From contig NZ_JADQTO010000003.1 in the NCBI RefSeq assembly GCF_015704865.1, positions 1-64,000 on the forward strand: a stretch of 64,000 nucleotides of DNA, given 5' to 3'. This document shows positions 23,889-31,968 of this stretch, piece by piece (position 1 is the stretch's first letter; each line of letters opens with the position of its first letter). The notes beneath the pieces were generated by a model. The model saw nothing but the letters and a program-made list of their open reading frames with translations. It ran no database searches and was not told where the DNA came from. Both the position numbers and the translations under genes were made by a program. The stretch is from Actinoplanes aureus. Lineage in GTDB: Bacteria > Actinomycetota > Actinomycetes > Mycobacteriales > Micromonosporaceae.

Positions 23889-25037
23889 GTGGATCTCGGC
23901 CTGACGCAGGAGCAGGAGCAGTTCCGGGCGCTCGCCCGCGAGTGGGTCGACCGCGAGGTCGTGCCGCACGCCACCGAGTGGGACCGCGCCGAGCAGGTCG
24001 ACCCGAAGATCGTCGGGAAGATGGCCGAGCTCGGCTTTCTCGGCCTGGGGATCGCCGAGGAGCTGGGCGGCTCGGGCGGTGACTTCCTGACCTACACGCT
24101 GATGATGGAGGAGCTCGGGCGCGGCGACACGTCGGTGCGCGGCATCGTCTCGGTGACGCTCGGGCTGGTCGCCAAGAGCATCCAGGCCTGGGGTTCGCCC
24201 GCTCAGCAGCAGCGGTGGCTCCCGGGCATGTGCGCCGGCGAGATCCTCGGCTGTTTCGCGCTCACCGAGCCGGGCACCGGCTCGGACGCCGCCAACCTGA
24301 CCACCAGGGCGGTGCGCGACGGCGACGACTGGGTGCTCACCGGCGAGAAGATCTTCATCACCAACGGCACCTGGGCAGGCGTTTCGCTGGTCTTCGCGCG
24401 TACCGGGCAGCCCGGGCCGAAGGGCATCACCGCCTTCCTGGTCCCCACCGACGCGGCCGGCTTCGGCCGGCGCGAGATCAAGGGCAAGCTGGGCCTGCGC
24501 GGGCAGGCCACCGCCGAGATCGTGCTCGACGGGGTACGGGTCAGCGACGCGCACCGCCTCGGCCCCGAGGGTTCCGGCTTCAAGATCGCGATGTCCGCTC
24601 TGGACAAGGGCCGGATCGCGGTCGCCTCCGGCTCGGTCGGGCTGGCCCGCGGCTGCCTGGAGGCCGCGCTGGCCTACGCGAAGGAGCGCACCCAGTTCGG
24701 CAAGCCCATCGCCGGCTACCAGCTCGTCCAGGAGATGCTCGCCGACATGGCGGTGGAGACCGACGCGGCCCGCCTCCTCGTCTGGCGCGCCGCCGACCTG
24801 GTCGACCGGGGCCGTCCCTTCGGCACCGAGGCCTCGATGGCCAAGCTGTTCGCCACCGAGTCCGCGGTCAAGGCCGCCAACCAGGCCATCCAGGTCTTCG
24901 GGGGATACGGCTACGTCGACGAGTTCCCGGTCGGCAAGGCCATGCGCGACGCCCGCGTCACCACCCTCTACGAGGGCACCAGCCAGATCCAGAAACTGCT
25001 CATCGGCCGTGCGCTGACCGGGATCAGCGCGTTCTGA
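23889..25037 (+). CDS. acyl-CoA dehydrogenase
   Basis: A 382-residue FAD enzyme of the acyl-CoA dehydrogenase family, which makes the alpha,beta-double bond in an acyl-CoA. Visible are CFALTEPGTGSDAANL (flavin/substrate contact), the catalytic-base region MRDARVTTLYEGTSQIQKLLIGR with its Glu, and IQVFGGYGYVDEFPVGKAMRD. Length is normal. The GTG follows GGGAG. It heads a three-gene operon with an SDR and a second acyl-CoA dehydrogenase, opposite TetR. The acyl chain cannot be told from sequence. Confidence 0.94.
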   Translation: MDLGLTQEQEQFRALAREWVDREVVPHATEWDRAEQVDPKIVGKMAELGFLGLGIAEELGGSGGDFLTYTLMMEELGRGDTSVRGIVSVTLGLVAKSIQAWGSPAQQQRWLPGMCAGEILGCFALTEPGTGSDAANLTTRAVRDGDDWVLTGEKIFITNGTWAGVSLVFARTGQPGPKGITAFLVPTDAAGFGRREIKGKLGLRGQATAEIVLDGVRVSDAHRLGPEGSGFKIAMSALDKGRIAVASGSVGLARGCLEAALAYAKERTQFGKPIAGYQLVQEMLADMAVETDAARLLVWRAADLVDRGRPFGTEASMAKLFATESAVKAANQAIQVFGGYGYVDEFPVGKAMRDARVTTLYEGTSQIQKLLIGRALTGISAF

Positions 25038-25049
25038 GAGGGTAATGCT

Positions 25050-25799
25050 TTGAGTCGGGTAGCCATCGTCACCGGCGCCGCACGGGGTATCGGCGCCGCC
25101 ACCGCGTTCCAGTTCGCCTCCGAGGGTGCGGCCGTCGCCGTGCTCGACCTCGACGAGTCGGCGTGCGCCTCGGTCGTCGAGCGGATTCGCTCGTCCGGCG
25201 GCACGGCCGTGGCACACGGCTGCGACGTGGCCGACGAGGCGCAGGTGGACGCCGCGATCGACAAGGTCGCGGCCGAGCTGGGCAGCGTCGACGTGCTGGT
25301 CAACAACGCCGGCGTGCTTCGTGACAACCTGCTGCACAAGATGTCGGTGTCGGACTGGGACATCGTGATGAACGTGCACCTGCGTGGCGCGTTCCTGTGC
25401 AGCAAGGCGGCGCAGCGGCACATGGTGCGCATGCGCTCCGGCAAGATCGTCAACACCTCCAGCGTGTCCGCGCTCGGCAACTGGGGGCAGGCCAACTACG
25501 CCGCCGCGAAGGCCGGGATCCAGGGCTTCACGCGTACGCTCGCGATGGAGCTGGGTCCGTTCGGCATCAACGTGAACGCCGTGGCGCCCGGCTTCATCGT
25601 CACCGAGATGACCGACGCGACCGCGGCCCGGGTCGGGCTCTCGTCCGAAGAGATGCAGGCCAGGGCCGCCGAGATCACCCCGCTGCGGCGGGTCGGGCAG
25701 CCGTCCGACATCGCCCAGGTGGTCGCGTTCCTGGCCAGCGATGCCGCGTCGTTCATCACCGGCCAGACCATCTACGTCGACGGCGGACGCCGTCTCTAG
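25050..25799 (+). CDS. short-chain dehydrogenase/reductase (FabG-like)
   Basis: A 249-residue classical SDR with the NAD(P) motif [12 protein letters not shown] at about 88-91, catalytic Ser in NTSSVSALG and YxxxK as YAAAK. The end GQTIYVDGG is typical of 3-oxoacyl-ACP/CoA reductases. The frame begins at a TTG at 25050, 12 bases after the previous stop, with GAGAGGG as ribosome site; no better start exists. In this operon it probably oxidises or reduces a 3-hydroxyacyl-CoA intermediate. Confidence 0.92.
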   Translation: MSRVAIVTGAARGIGAATAFQFASEGAAVAVLDLDESACASVVERIRSSGGTAVAHGCDVADEAQVDAAIDKVAAELGSVDVLVNNAGVLRDNLLHKMSVSDWDIVMNVHLRGAFLCSKAAQRHMVRMRSGKIVNTSSVSALGNWGQANYAAAKAGIQGFTRTLAMELGPFGINVNAVAPGFIVTEMTDATAARVGLSSEEMQARAAEITPLRRVGQPSDIAQVVAFLASDAASFITGQTIYVDGGRRL

Positions 25800-25814
25800 G
25801 TAAGGATCGTTTCT

Positions 25815-26972
25815 ATGCGTCGCACTGTCTTCAACGAGGATCACGAAGCCTTCCGGCAGACCCTGCGGGCGTTCATCGAGGCCGAGGTGGTTCCCCGCTA
25901 CGACCAGTGGTTCGTCGAGGGCCAGGTGCCCCGGGACTTCTACAAGCAGCTCGCCGAGCTGGGCCTGTTCGGCATCGAGGTGCCGGAGGAGTACGGCGGC
26001 GCCGGCATCGACTCGTTCAAGTTCGCCGCGATCCAGACCGAGGAGACCACCCGGGCCGGTGTCTCGTTCGGCGCGTCCGGTGCGCACGTGGCGCTCTGCC
26101 TGCCGTACCTCATGCAGCTCGGCACCGAGGAGCAGAAGCGGCGCTGGCTGCCCGAGTTCGTCTCCGGCGACACCATGTACGCGATCGCCATGACCGAGCC
26201 GGGCACCGGCAGCGACCTGGCCGGCATGAGCACCACGGCTCACCTCAGCGAGGACGGCACGCACTACGTCCTCAACGGTGCCAAGACGTTCATCACCGGT
26301 GGCGTCCTCGCGGACCGGGTGATCGTCTGTGCGCGTACCTCACCGCCCAAGCAGGACGACCGCCGCTACGGCATCTCCCTGCTGGTCGTCGACACCAAGT
26401 CGCCCGGCTACTCGGTCGGCCGCAAGCTGGACAAGCTCGGCCTGCGCACGTCGGACACCGCCGAGCTGGCCTTCGTCGACGTCAAGGTGCCGGTGGAGAA
26501 CCTGCTCGGCGAGGAGAACAAGGGCTTCTCGTACCTCGGCCACAACCTGCCGAAGGAACGGCTCAGCATCGCCTACGGCGCCTACGCCCAGGCGGCGGCC
26601 GCGGTCCGGTTCGCCAAGCAGTACGTCCAGGAGCGCAAGGTGTTCGGCCAGTCCGTCGCCTCGTTCCAGAACACCAAGTTCGAGCTGGCCGCCTGCCAGG
26701 CCGAGGTGGACGCCGCGCAGGCCGTCGCCGACCGCGCCCTCGAGGCGCTCGACCTGGGCGAGCTGACCGCGGCCGAGGCCGCCTCGGCGAAGCTGTTCTG
26801 CACCGAGGTCGCGCACCGGGTGATCGACCGCTGCCTGCAGCTGCACGGCGGTTACGGGTTCATCAACGAGTACCCGATCGCCCGCCTCTACGCGGACAAC
26901 CGGGTCAACCGCATCTACGGCGGGACCAGCGAGGTGATGAAGATGATCATTGCCAAGGACATGGGGCTTTGA
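25815..26972 (+). CDS. acyl-CoA dehydrogenase, second paralogue
   Basis: A 385-residue acyl-CoA dehydrogenase with AIAMTEPGTGSDLAGM, KTFITGG, QLHGGYGFINEYPIARLYAD and the catalytic-Glu region YGGTSEVMKMIIAKDM. It differs clearly from the first copy in this operon, so two substrates or two steps are likely. ATG at 25815 with AAGGA upstream; a terminator hairpin follows 8 bases after the stop. Confidence 0.94.
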   Translation: MRRTVFNEDHEAFRQTLRAFIEAEVVPRYDQWFVEGQVPRDFYKQLAELGLFGIEVPEEYGGAGIDSFKFAAIQTEETTRAGVSFGASGAHVALCLPYLMQLGTEEQKRRWLPEFVSGDTMYAIAMTEPGTGSDLAGMSTTAHLSEDGTHYVLNGAKTFITGGVLADRVIVCARTSPPKQDDRRYGISLLVVDTKSPGYSVGRKLDKLGLRTSDTAELAFVDVKVPVENLLGEENKGFSYLGHNLPKERLSIAYGAYAQAAAAVRFAKQYVQERKVFGQSVASFQNTKFELAACQAEVDAAQAVADRALEALDLGELTAAEAASAKLFCTEVAHRVIDRCLQLHGGYGFINEYPIARLYADNRVNRIYGGTSEVMKMIIAKDMGL

Positions 26973-26979
26973 CGGTACG

Positions 26980-27006
26980 GGTGTGACCGTCCCCGACGGC
27001 CACACC
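26980..27006 (+). terminator. terminator of the acyl-CoA dehydrogenase operon
   Basis: An 11-bp stem (26980-26990 with 26996-27006, one G-T pair) with a CCCCG loop. The following 218 bases up to the next gene hold no supported feature other than the leaderless promoter of that gene. Confidence 0.75.
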
Positions 27007-27224
27007 TCCCCGCCGCACCGCGCGACCGCCGCCCCGCTCGCGGCCGTAGCGCGACCGCCGGGCTGAGGCCCGGCGCCGGCGATCGCGGCGCACGCCTGTT
27101 TCACACGCTCCGGGAGGGGGCGGACGCGGTGAACCAGGTGCGCGCCGGGGCCCGCTCGCCCGGCTCACCGTGGCGGGCGGACCAGAGCGCCGGGTGGCGG
27201 GTCACTAGGCCTAGGCTTCCCGGC

Positions 27225-27851
27225 ATGGCGCTCCTTCACAAGGCTACGATCACGCCCACCAAGCTCGAGCTGCTCGCCGGCTGGCTGCCCACCCGGTCCT
27301 GGTACGACGGCCCGGCCCAGCCGGAGCTGACCCGCCTCGCGGCCGCCCGGTTCGACGACCCGGACGGCGAGGTCGGCGTCGAGATCCTGCTGATCCGGGC
27401 CGGGGACGGCCCCACCTGGCAGGTGCCGCTCACCTACCGCGGTGCCCCGCTGGCCGGCGCCGAGCAGCACCTGGTCGGCACCTTCGAGCACTCGGTCCTC
27501 GGCAAGCGCTGGGTGTACGACGCCACCGGCGACCCGGTCTACGTCGCCGAGCTGACCCGGGTGATCCGGGAGGGCGGTCACGAGGCGCCCGAAGAGGTGG
27601 AGTCCGGCGGTGAGCGGGTGTCCCGCGAACCGGATCTCAAGTTGAGTGGCAGCGGCGCCGAGGCACCCCCGGCCGGGGAGATCACCGGGCACCGGGACGG
27701 CGACCCGGCGGTGGTCGTCGCCGGTGACGTCGAGCTGGTCGTCAACCGGGTGCCGCTGGTGGCCGTGGACCCGGCGGACGCGGGTGTGCTGACCGGCTGC
27801 TGGCCCGGCCAGGAGACCCCGGTCGCCCTCGCCCACCTGCGGGTCCGTTAG
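27225..27851 (+). CDS. maltokinase N-terminal cap-like domain protein
   Basis: A 208-residue protein resembling the stand-alone version of the N-terminal cap domain of actinobacterial maltokinase: HKATITPTKLELLAGWLPTRSWY, then QVPLTYRGAPLAGAEQHLVGTFEHSVLGKRWVYDAT in consecutive pieces and PVYVAELTRVI. No kinase domain is attached, so enzymatic activity is not expected. A link to glycogen or trehalose metabolism is only inferred from the domain. The ATG at 27225 lies 7 bases after TAGGCT, so the mRNA is probably leaderless; an upstream frame extension is unsupported. It converges on the LuxR regulator with a 4-bp overlap. Confidence 0.75.
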   Translation: MALLHKATITPTKLELLAGWLPTRSWYDGPAQPELTRLAAARFDDPDGEVGVEILLIRAGDGPTWQVPLTYRGAPLAGAEQHLVGTFEHSVLGKRWVYDATGDPVYVAELTRVIREGGHEAPEEVESGGERVSREPDLKLSGSGAEAPPAGEITGHRDGDPAVVVAGDVELVVNRVPLVAVDPADAGVLTGCWPGQETPVALAHLRVR

Positions 27852-28507
27852 TCCTCGCCGGGCACGACCAGGCCCTGCTCGTACGCGTACACCACCGCCT
27901 GCACCCGATCACGCAGGTCGAGTTTGGTGAGCACCCGGCTGACGTGCGTCTTCACGGTCGCGTCGGACAGGTGCAGCCGCTCGGCCAGCTCCGCGTTGCT
28001 CAGCCCCCGCGCGACCAGGCGCAGCACCTCCAGCTCGCGTTCGGTGAGCCGGCCGGTGGCGCGCGCCGCGGCGGCGGTGGGCGGCGGCACCCGCAGGTAG
28101 CGGGTGATCAGGCGGCGGGTCACCGCCGGGGCGAGCAAGGCCTCCCCGGCGGCCACCGTGCGGACCGCCTCGGCGAGCTGGCCGGGCGGGGCGTCCTTGA
28201 GCAGGAATCCGGCCGCTCCGGCGCGCAGGGCGTCGTAGACGTACTCGTCCAGGTCGAACGTGGTCAGCACCAGCACGTGCGGTGCGTTCGCCTGCCGGGA
28301 GATCCGGCGGGTGGCCTCGATGCCGTCCATCTTCGGCATCCGGATGTCCATCATCACCACGTCGGGGGCGAGGTCGGCGGTGGCGCGGACGGCTTCGGCG
28401 CCGTCGGCGGCCTCACCGACGATGGTGATGTCCGGCTGGGCGCCGAGCATCCCGGCCAGGCCGGAGCGGATCAGGGCGTGGTCGTCGGCGACCAGGACGC
28501 GGATCAC
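27848..28507 (-). CDS. NarL/LuxR-family response regulator
   Basis: A 219-residue regulator with receiver (RVLVADDHALIRSG; phospho-Asp in DVVMMDIRMPKMDG; Lys in GFLLKDAPP) and LuxR-type helix-turn-helix LTERELEVLRLVARGLSNAEL...HLSDATVKTHVSRVL. The GTG at 28507 overlaps the stop of the kinase gene (GTGA). The target may be the divergent membrane protein gene at 29833. Confidence 0.94.
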   Translation of the reverse strand: MIRVLVADDHALIRSGLAGMLGAQPDITIVGEAADGAEAVRATADLAPDVVMMDIRMPKMDGIEATRRISRQANAPHVLVLTTFDLDEYVYDALRAGAAGFLLKDAPPGQLAEAVRTVAAGEALLAPAVTRRLITRYLRVPPPTAAAARATGRLTERELEVLRLVARGLSNAELAERLHLSDATVKTHVSRVLTKLDLRDRVQAVVYAYEQGLVVPGED

Positions 28508-29718
28508 GCCGGGTCCCGGGGGAGACGGGCGGCGACGGTGAAGCCGCCGGGGCCGGGTTCGGCGGTGACGGTTCCGCCGTACAGCCGGGCCCGCTCGCGC
28601 ATGCCGATCAGGCCGCGGCCCGGGTTCCCCGGGGCCGCCGGTGCACCACCGGTGTTGCGTACGTTGATGTCGATCTCCCGTTCCCGATAGCCGATCCGGA
28701 CCTCGGTCGCCGCGCCGGCCGCGTGCCGCCGCACGTTGGTCAGTGCCTCCTGGACGATCCGGAAGCCGGCCAGGTCGATGCCGGCCGGCACGTTGCCGCG
28801 GTCGCCGTCGACGGTCAGGTCGACCGGCAGCCCGGCGGCGCGGGCCTCGTCGACCAGATCGCCGACGCGTTCCAGGGTGGGCTGCGGAACCAGCTCAGCC
28901 GGCCTGTCGTCGTCGCGCAGCACGTCCAGGACGTGCCGCATCTCGGTCAGCGCCTCCCGTGCGGTGGACCGGGCCGCGGCGATGTGCCGGCGGGCGCTCT
29001 CCGGGTCCAGCGCGATGAGCTCCTCGGCCGCACCGGCCTGCACCGCCACGATGGACAGCGAGTGGGCCACCACGTCGTGCAGTTCCCGGGCGATGCGCTC
29101 GCGCTCGGCCGTCACGGCCGTCGAGGCGGCCTCGCGCGCCGCGTAGGCCTGCCGGGCGGCCAGGGCGGCGGCCTCGCGCGCCGCGTCGGCCTTCGACGAC
29201 GCCGCGTCCGCCTGCGCCACCCGCACCCGGATCAGATAGCCCGCCAGCCACGCCCCGGTCACGAAGAACCCGAGGATGAGGACCTGGCCGACGTCCGGTG
29301 AGTTCGAGTAGTAGCCCAGCGGGAAGAGCGAGAGCATCGTCGCGACCGTGACCACGCCGCCGAGTACGGCCAGACCGGTCCGGCGCCCGTGCAGCGCCAC
29401 CGAGAAGGTCGCCACCAGCAGGCTGGGGAACGGGAACGTGGTGTTCTCCGGCCCGGTGATCGTGAACACCCGCATCATCAGCAGCGCGATGATCACGGCC
29501 AGCACCGCGATCGGCGCCCGGCGGCGCAGGACCAACGGCAGCGTCACCCCGGCCGCGAAGGCCAGGCGCTGCCAGAGGGTGCCGGGCCCGGCGACCACGA
29601 CGGCTTCGATCGCCGCCCAGCCGAGGAGCAGGGCGGTGAGCGCGACGTCCGCCCGGGGCGGCCTGCGCGGTACCCGGGAGAGGGTGGTCAGGGCATCCAC
29701 GGCGAGGACCCTAACCAT
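28504..29718 (-). CDS. two-component sensor histidine kinase (HisKA_3, NarL-partner type)
   Basis: A 404-residue kinase with about five N-terminal TM helices (residues 25-165), a long Ala-rich coiled linker, HisKA_3 with ERERIARELHDVVAHSLSIVAVQ, and a HATPase with VQEALTNVRRHAAG and GLIGMRERARLYGG. The ATG at 29718 has no ribosome site. A GTG at 29700 lies 7 bases after TAGGGT and could be a leaderless start, giving 398 residues. It is coupled to the regulator downstream. Confidence 0.92.
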   Translation of the reverse strand: MVRVLAVDALTTLSRVPRRPPRADVALTALLLGWAAIEAVVVAGPGTLWQRLAFAAGVTLPLVLRRRAPIAVLAVIIALLMMRVFTITGPENTTFPFPSLLVATFSVALHGRRTGLAVLGGVVTVATMLSLFPLGYYSNSPDVGQVLILGFFVTGAWLAGYLIRVRVAQADAASSKADAAREAAALAARQAYAAREAASTAVTAERERIARELHDVVAHSLSIVAVQAGAAEELIALDPESARRHIAAARSTAREALTEMRHVLDVLRDDDRPAELVPQPTLERVGDLVDEARAAGLPVDLTVDGDRGNVPAGIDLAGFRIVQEALTNVRRHAAGAATEVRIGYREREIDINVRNTGGAPAAPGNPGRGLIGMRERARLYGGTVTAEPGPGGFTVAARLPRDPA

Positions 29719-29832
29719 CCGCGCGGCGCGCGGGCGTCATCCTCCGGGCTCATGAAGATCATCATTCGGAGGTACGTGATCACGACGGCGGACCGACGAT
29801 CAGGGCGGGGGCCGGCTCCTAGATTTCTCGGC

Positions 29833-30393
29833 ATGACGATCACTACCTCGGAAAACACCACCGCCACCAACGCTTCCGTCCGGCCCGTAGTGGGCTGGGC
29901 GGCCGCCGCCGGAGCGATAGCCTCCACGATCGCCGGCGCCATCCAGGCAGTCCGCTCCGACGACGGCAACCCGCTCGTCGGCACCTCCGAGCACGTGCTG
30001 CTGGCCATGGTCGCCGCCGCCCTGGTGCTCTGGATCCCCGGTTACCTGGCGCTCGGCAAACTGGCCGGGACACGCACCGGCCGCATCGGAGCCTGGCTGG
30101 CCGTCGCCGGCTCGGCCCTGCTCGCCCTGGGCATGACCAGCACGAACCTGCACGACCAGGACTACTCGTGGTTCCCGGTCGTGGCGGCGCCGGCGAACCT
30201 GTTCTGGCTGGTCGGCTCGATCCTGCTGGCGGTGGCCACCTGGCGTACCCGTACCCTGCCGCGCCCGCTCGCGGCCGCACTGGTGCTGGTCTGGCTCACC
30301 TCGATCATCCTGTCCCAGGCCGGTGGCAACCTGATCGCCGGCGTGATCTGGGGCTTCGTCGCCTGGTTCCTGCTGGCCGTCACCCGGCGCTGA
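29833..30393 (+). CDS. four/five-helix membrane protein, unknown function
   Basis: A 186-residue integral membrane protein with hydrophobic helices at about 20-40, 55-75, 84-103, 113-134 and 140-180. The pattern recalls small DUF-type membrane proteins of actinobacteria, but no family can be named. The ATG lies 7 bases after TAGATT, a leaderless arrangement. It diverges from the two-component pair, which may regulate it, and its 3' end overlaps the convergent flavoprotein gene by 14 bp. Confidence 0.75.
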   Translation: MTITTSENTTATNASVRPVVGWAAAAGAIASTIAGAIQAVRSDDGNPLVGTSEHVLLAMVAAALVLWIPGYLALGKLAGTRTGRIGAWLAVAGSALLALGMTSTNLHDQDYSWFPVVAAPANLFWLVGSILLAVATWRTRTLPRPLAAALVLVWLTSIILSQAGGNLIAGVIWGFVAWFLLAVTRR

Positions 30394-31750
30394 GGGCTTC
30401 GCCGGCCTTGCGGGCGGCGATCAGGACCGGGTCCCACACCGGGGCGTACGGCGGCGCGTAACCCAGGTCGAGCGCGGTCATCTCGGTGACCGTCATCCGG
30501 TTCCACAGGGCGACCGCGAACGCGTCGATCCGCTTGGCCGCCTCGGTCCGGCCGACGATCTGCGCGCCGAGCAGCAGGCCGGTGTCCCGCTCGGCGATCA
30601 GTTTGATGGTCATCGGCACCGCGCCGGGGAAGTAGCCGGCCCGGTTCGTCGACTCCACGGTCGCGGTGACGAACCGGTAACCGGCCGCCGAGGCCTCGCG
30701 GGAGGTCAGGCCGGTACGGGCCACCTCGAGGTCGCAGATCTTGGTGATGCCGGTGCCGATCACGCCGGGGAAGGTGGCGTACCCGCCGCCGATGTTGATC
30801 CCGGCGACCCGGCCCTGCTTGTTGGCGTGGGTGCCGAGCGGGATGTGCACCCGCCGGCCGGTGACCAGGTGCAGCACCTCGGTGCAGTCACCGGCCGCCC
30901 AGACGCCGCCGTCGCCGACCCGCTGGCGCAGGTCGGGGACGAGGCCGCCGGAACTGCCCAGCGGCAGACCGGCGGCCTCGGCGAGCTCGGTGTTCGGGCG
31001 TACGCCCAAACCCAGGACCACGATGTCGGCCGGCAGCGTCCCGGCGTCGGTGACCACCGCACTGACCCGGTCCTCCCGGGTCTCCAGGCCCTGCACCGTC
31101 ACCCCGGTACGCAGGTCGATGCCGAGCTTGCGGACCGCCTCGGCGACCAGTGCGCCCATGTCCGGATCCACCGTGGACATCGGCTGGTCGGCCTTCTCCA
31201 CGCAGGTGACCCGCAGCCCGCGCCGGATCAACGCCTCGGCCATCTCGACGCCGATGTAGCCGGCGCCGATCACCACGGCGGTCTCCGGTTTCGGCGTGCT
31301 GTCGAGCCAGGCGTCGACGGCCGCCCCGTCGCCGAGGGTCTGCACGCCGAAGACGCCACCGGCCGGGGTCTGCGCCCAGACCGGGCGGACCGGGGTGGCG
31401 CCGGCCGCGTAGACCAGCTCGTCGAAGCCCTCGCGCAGCACCCGCCCGCCGGCCAGGTCGCGGACCGTGACGGTACGCGAGTCCAGGTCGATGCCGGTGA
31501 CCTCGTGCCCGGTGCGCACCTCGATGCCGGCTTCCCGGAACGCCGCCGGGTCCCGGGCGATCAGCCCGTCCGGGCCCTCGACCAGGCCGCCGATCCAGTA
31601 CGGGATGCCGCAGGCCGAGTACGACGTGAAGTCGCCCCGCTCGAAAGCGAGGATCTCCAGGTCCTCCCGGCCGCGGCGCTTGCGGGCCTGCGAGGCCGCG
31701 GACATGCCCGCCGCGTCGCCGCCGATGACGATCAGTCGCACGGGGTCCAT
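30380..31750 (-). CDS. FAD-dependent pyridine nucleotide-disulfide oxidoreductase (CoA-disulfide reductase-like)
   Basis: A 456-residue flavoprotein with FAD motif VIGGDAAGMSAASQARKR, redox Cys in SYSACGIPYW, NAD(P) motif VVIGAGYIGVEMAEALIRRG and the second FAD site VWAAGDCTEV. A single active-site Cys at the flavin is the mark of CoA-disulfide reductases and NADH oxidases or peroxidases, not of the two-Cys glutathione-reductase type. A dimerisation domain follows. It probably reduces a low-molecular-weight disulfide or persulfide. The ATG is at 31750 with no obvious ribosome site. Confidence 0.9.
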   Translation of the reverse strand: MDPVRLIVIGGDAAGMSAASQARKRRGREDLEILAFERGDFTSYSACGIPYWIGGLVEGPDGLIARDPAAFREAGIEVRTGHEVTGIDLDSRTVTVRDLAGGRVLREGFDELVYAAGATPVRPVWAQTPAGGVFGVQTLGDGAAVDAWLDSTPKPETAVVIGAGYIGVEMAEALIRRGLRVTCVEKADQPMSTVDPDMGALVAEAVRKLGIDLRTGVTVQGLETREDRVSAVVTDAGTLPADIVVLGLGVRPNTELAEAAGLPLGSSGGLVPDLRQRVGDGGVWAAGDCTEVLHLVTGRRVHIPLGTHANKQGRVAGINIGGGYATFPGVIGTGITKICDLEVARTGLTSREASAAGYRFVTATVESTNRAGYFPGAVPMTIKLIAERDTGLLLGAQIVGRTEAAKRIDAFAVALWNRMTVTEMTALDLGYAPPYAPVWDPVLIAARKAGEALSAG

Positions 31751-31869
31751 TCTGCACCGAAGTCACCAGCGAATTTCCGCAAAGCCGCCGCGAGTTGTTG
31801 CCCGCCGCATCAGCCGGGATCTATGGTGACCCCACCGCACCTCTTTCTCGAACCATTCCGCTCGATCGT

Positions 31870-31889
31870 CCGTCGAAGCGCTTCGACGG
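31870..31889. promoter_or_regulatory. LacI-type operator 1 (before the GH3 gene)
   Basis: A perfect 20-bp palindrome, CCGTCGAAGCGCTTCGACGG, 79 bp before the GH3 start. Its core GTCGAAGCGCTTCGAC recurs twice before the sugar-binding protein gene. The central CG and length fit LacI-family operators. Confidence 0.92.
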
Positions 31890-31968
31890 TTTATCCGAAA
31901 ACGGTGTCTGTGCTGGTCAGGACGCTCCGACCGGCCATTTCGCCGTGCCTATTTCTCAGGAGAGCGCC

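Noticed and set aside
23832..26264. An 810-residue minus-strand frame across the acyl-CoA dehydrogenase operon
   Set aside because: It runs antisense to three convincing enzymes, has no recognisable domain, and shows low-complexity composition.
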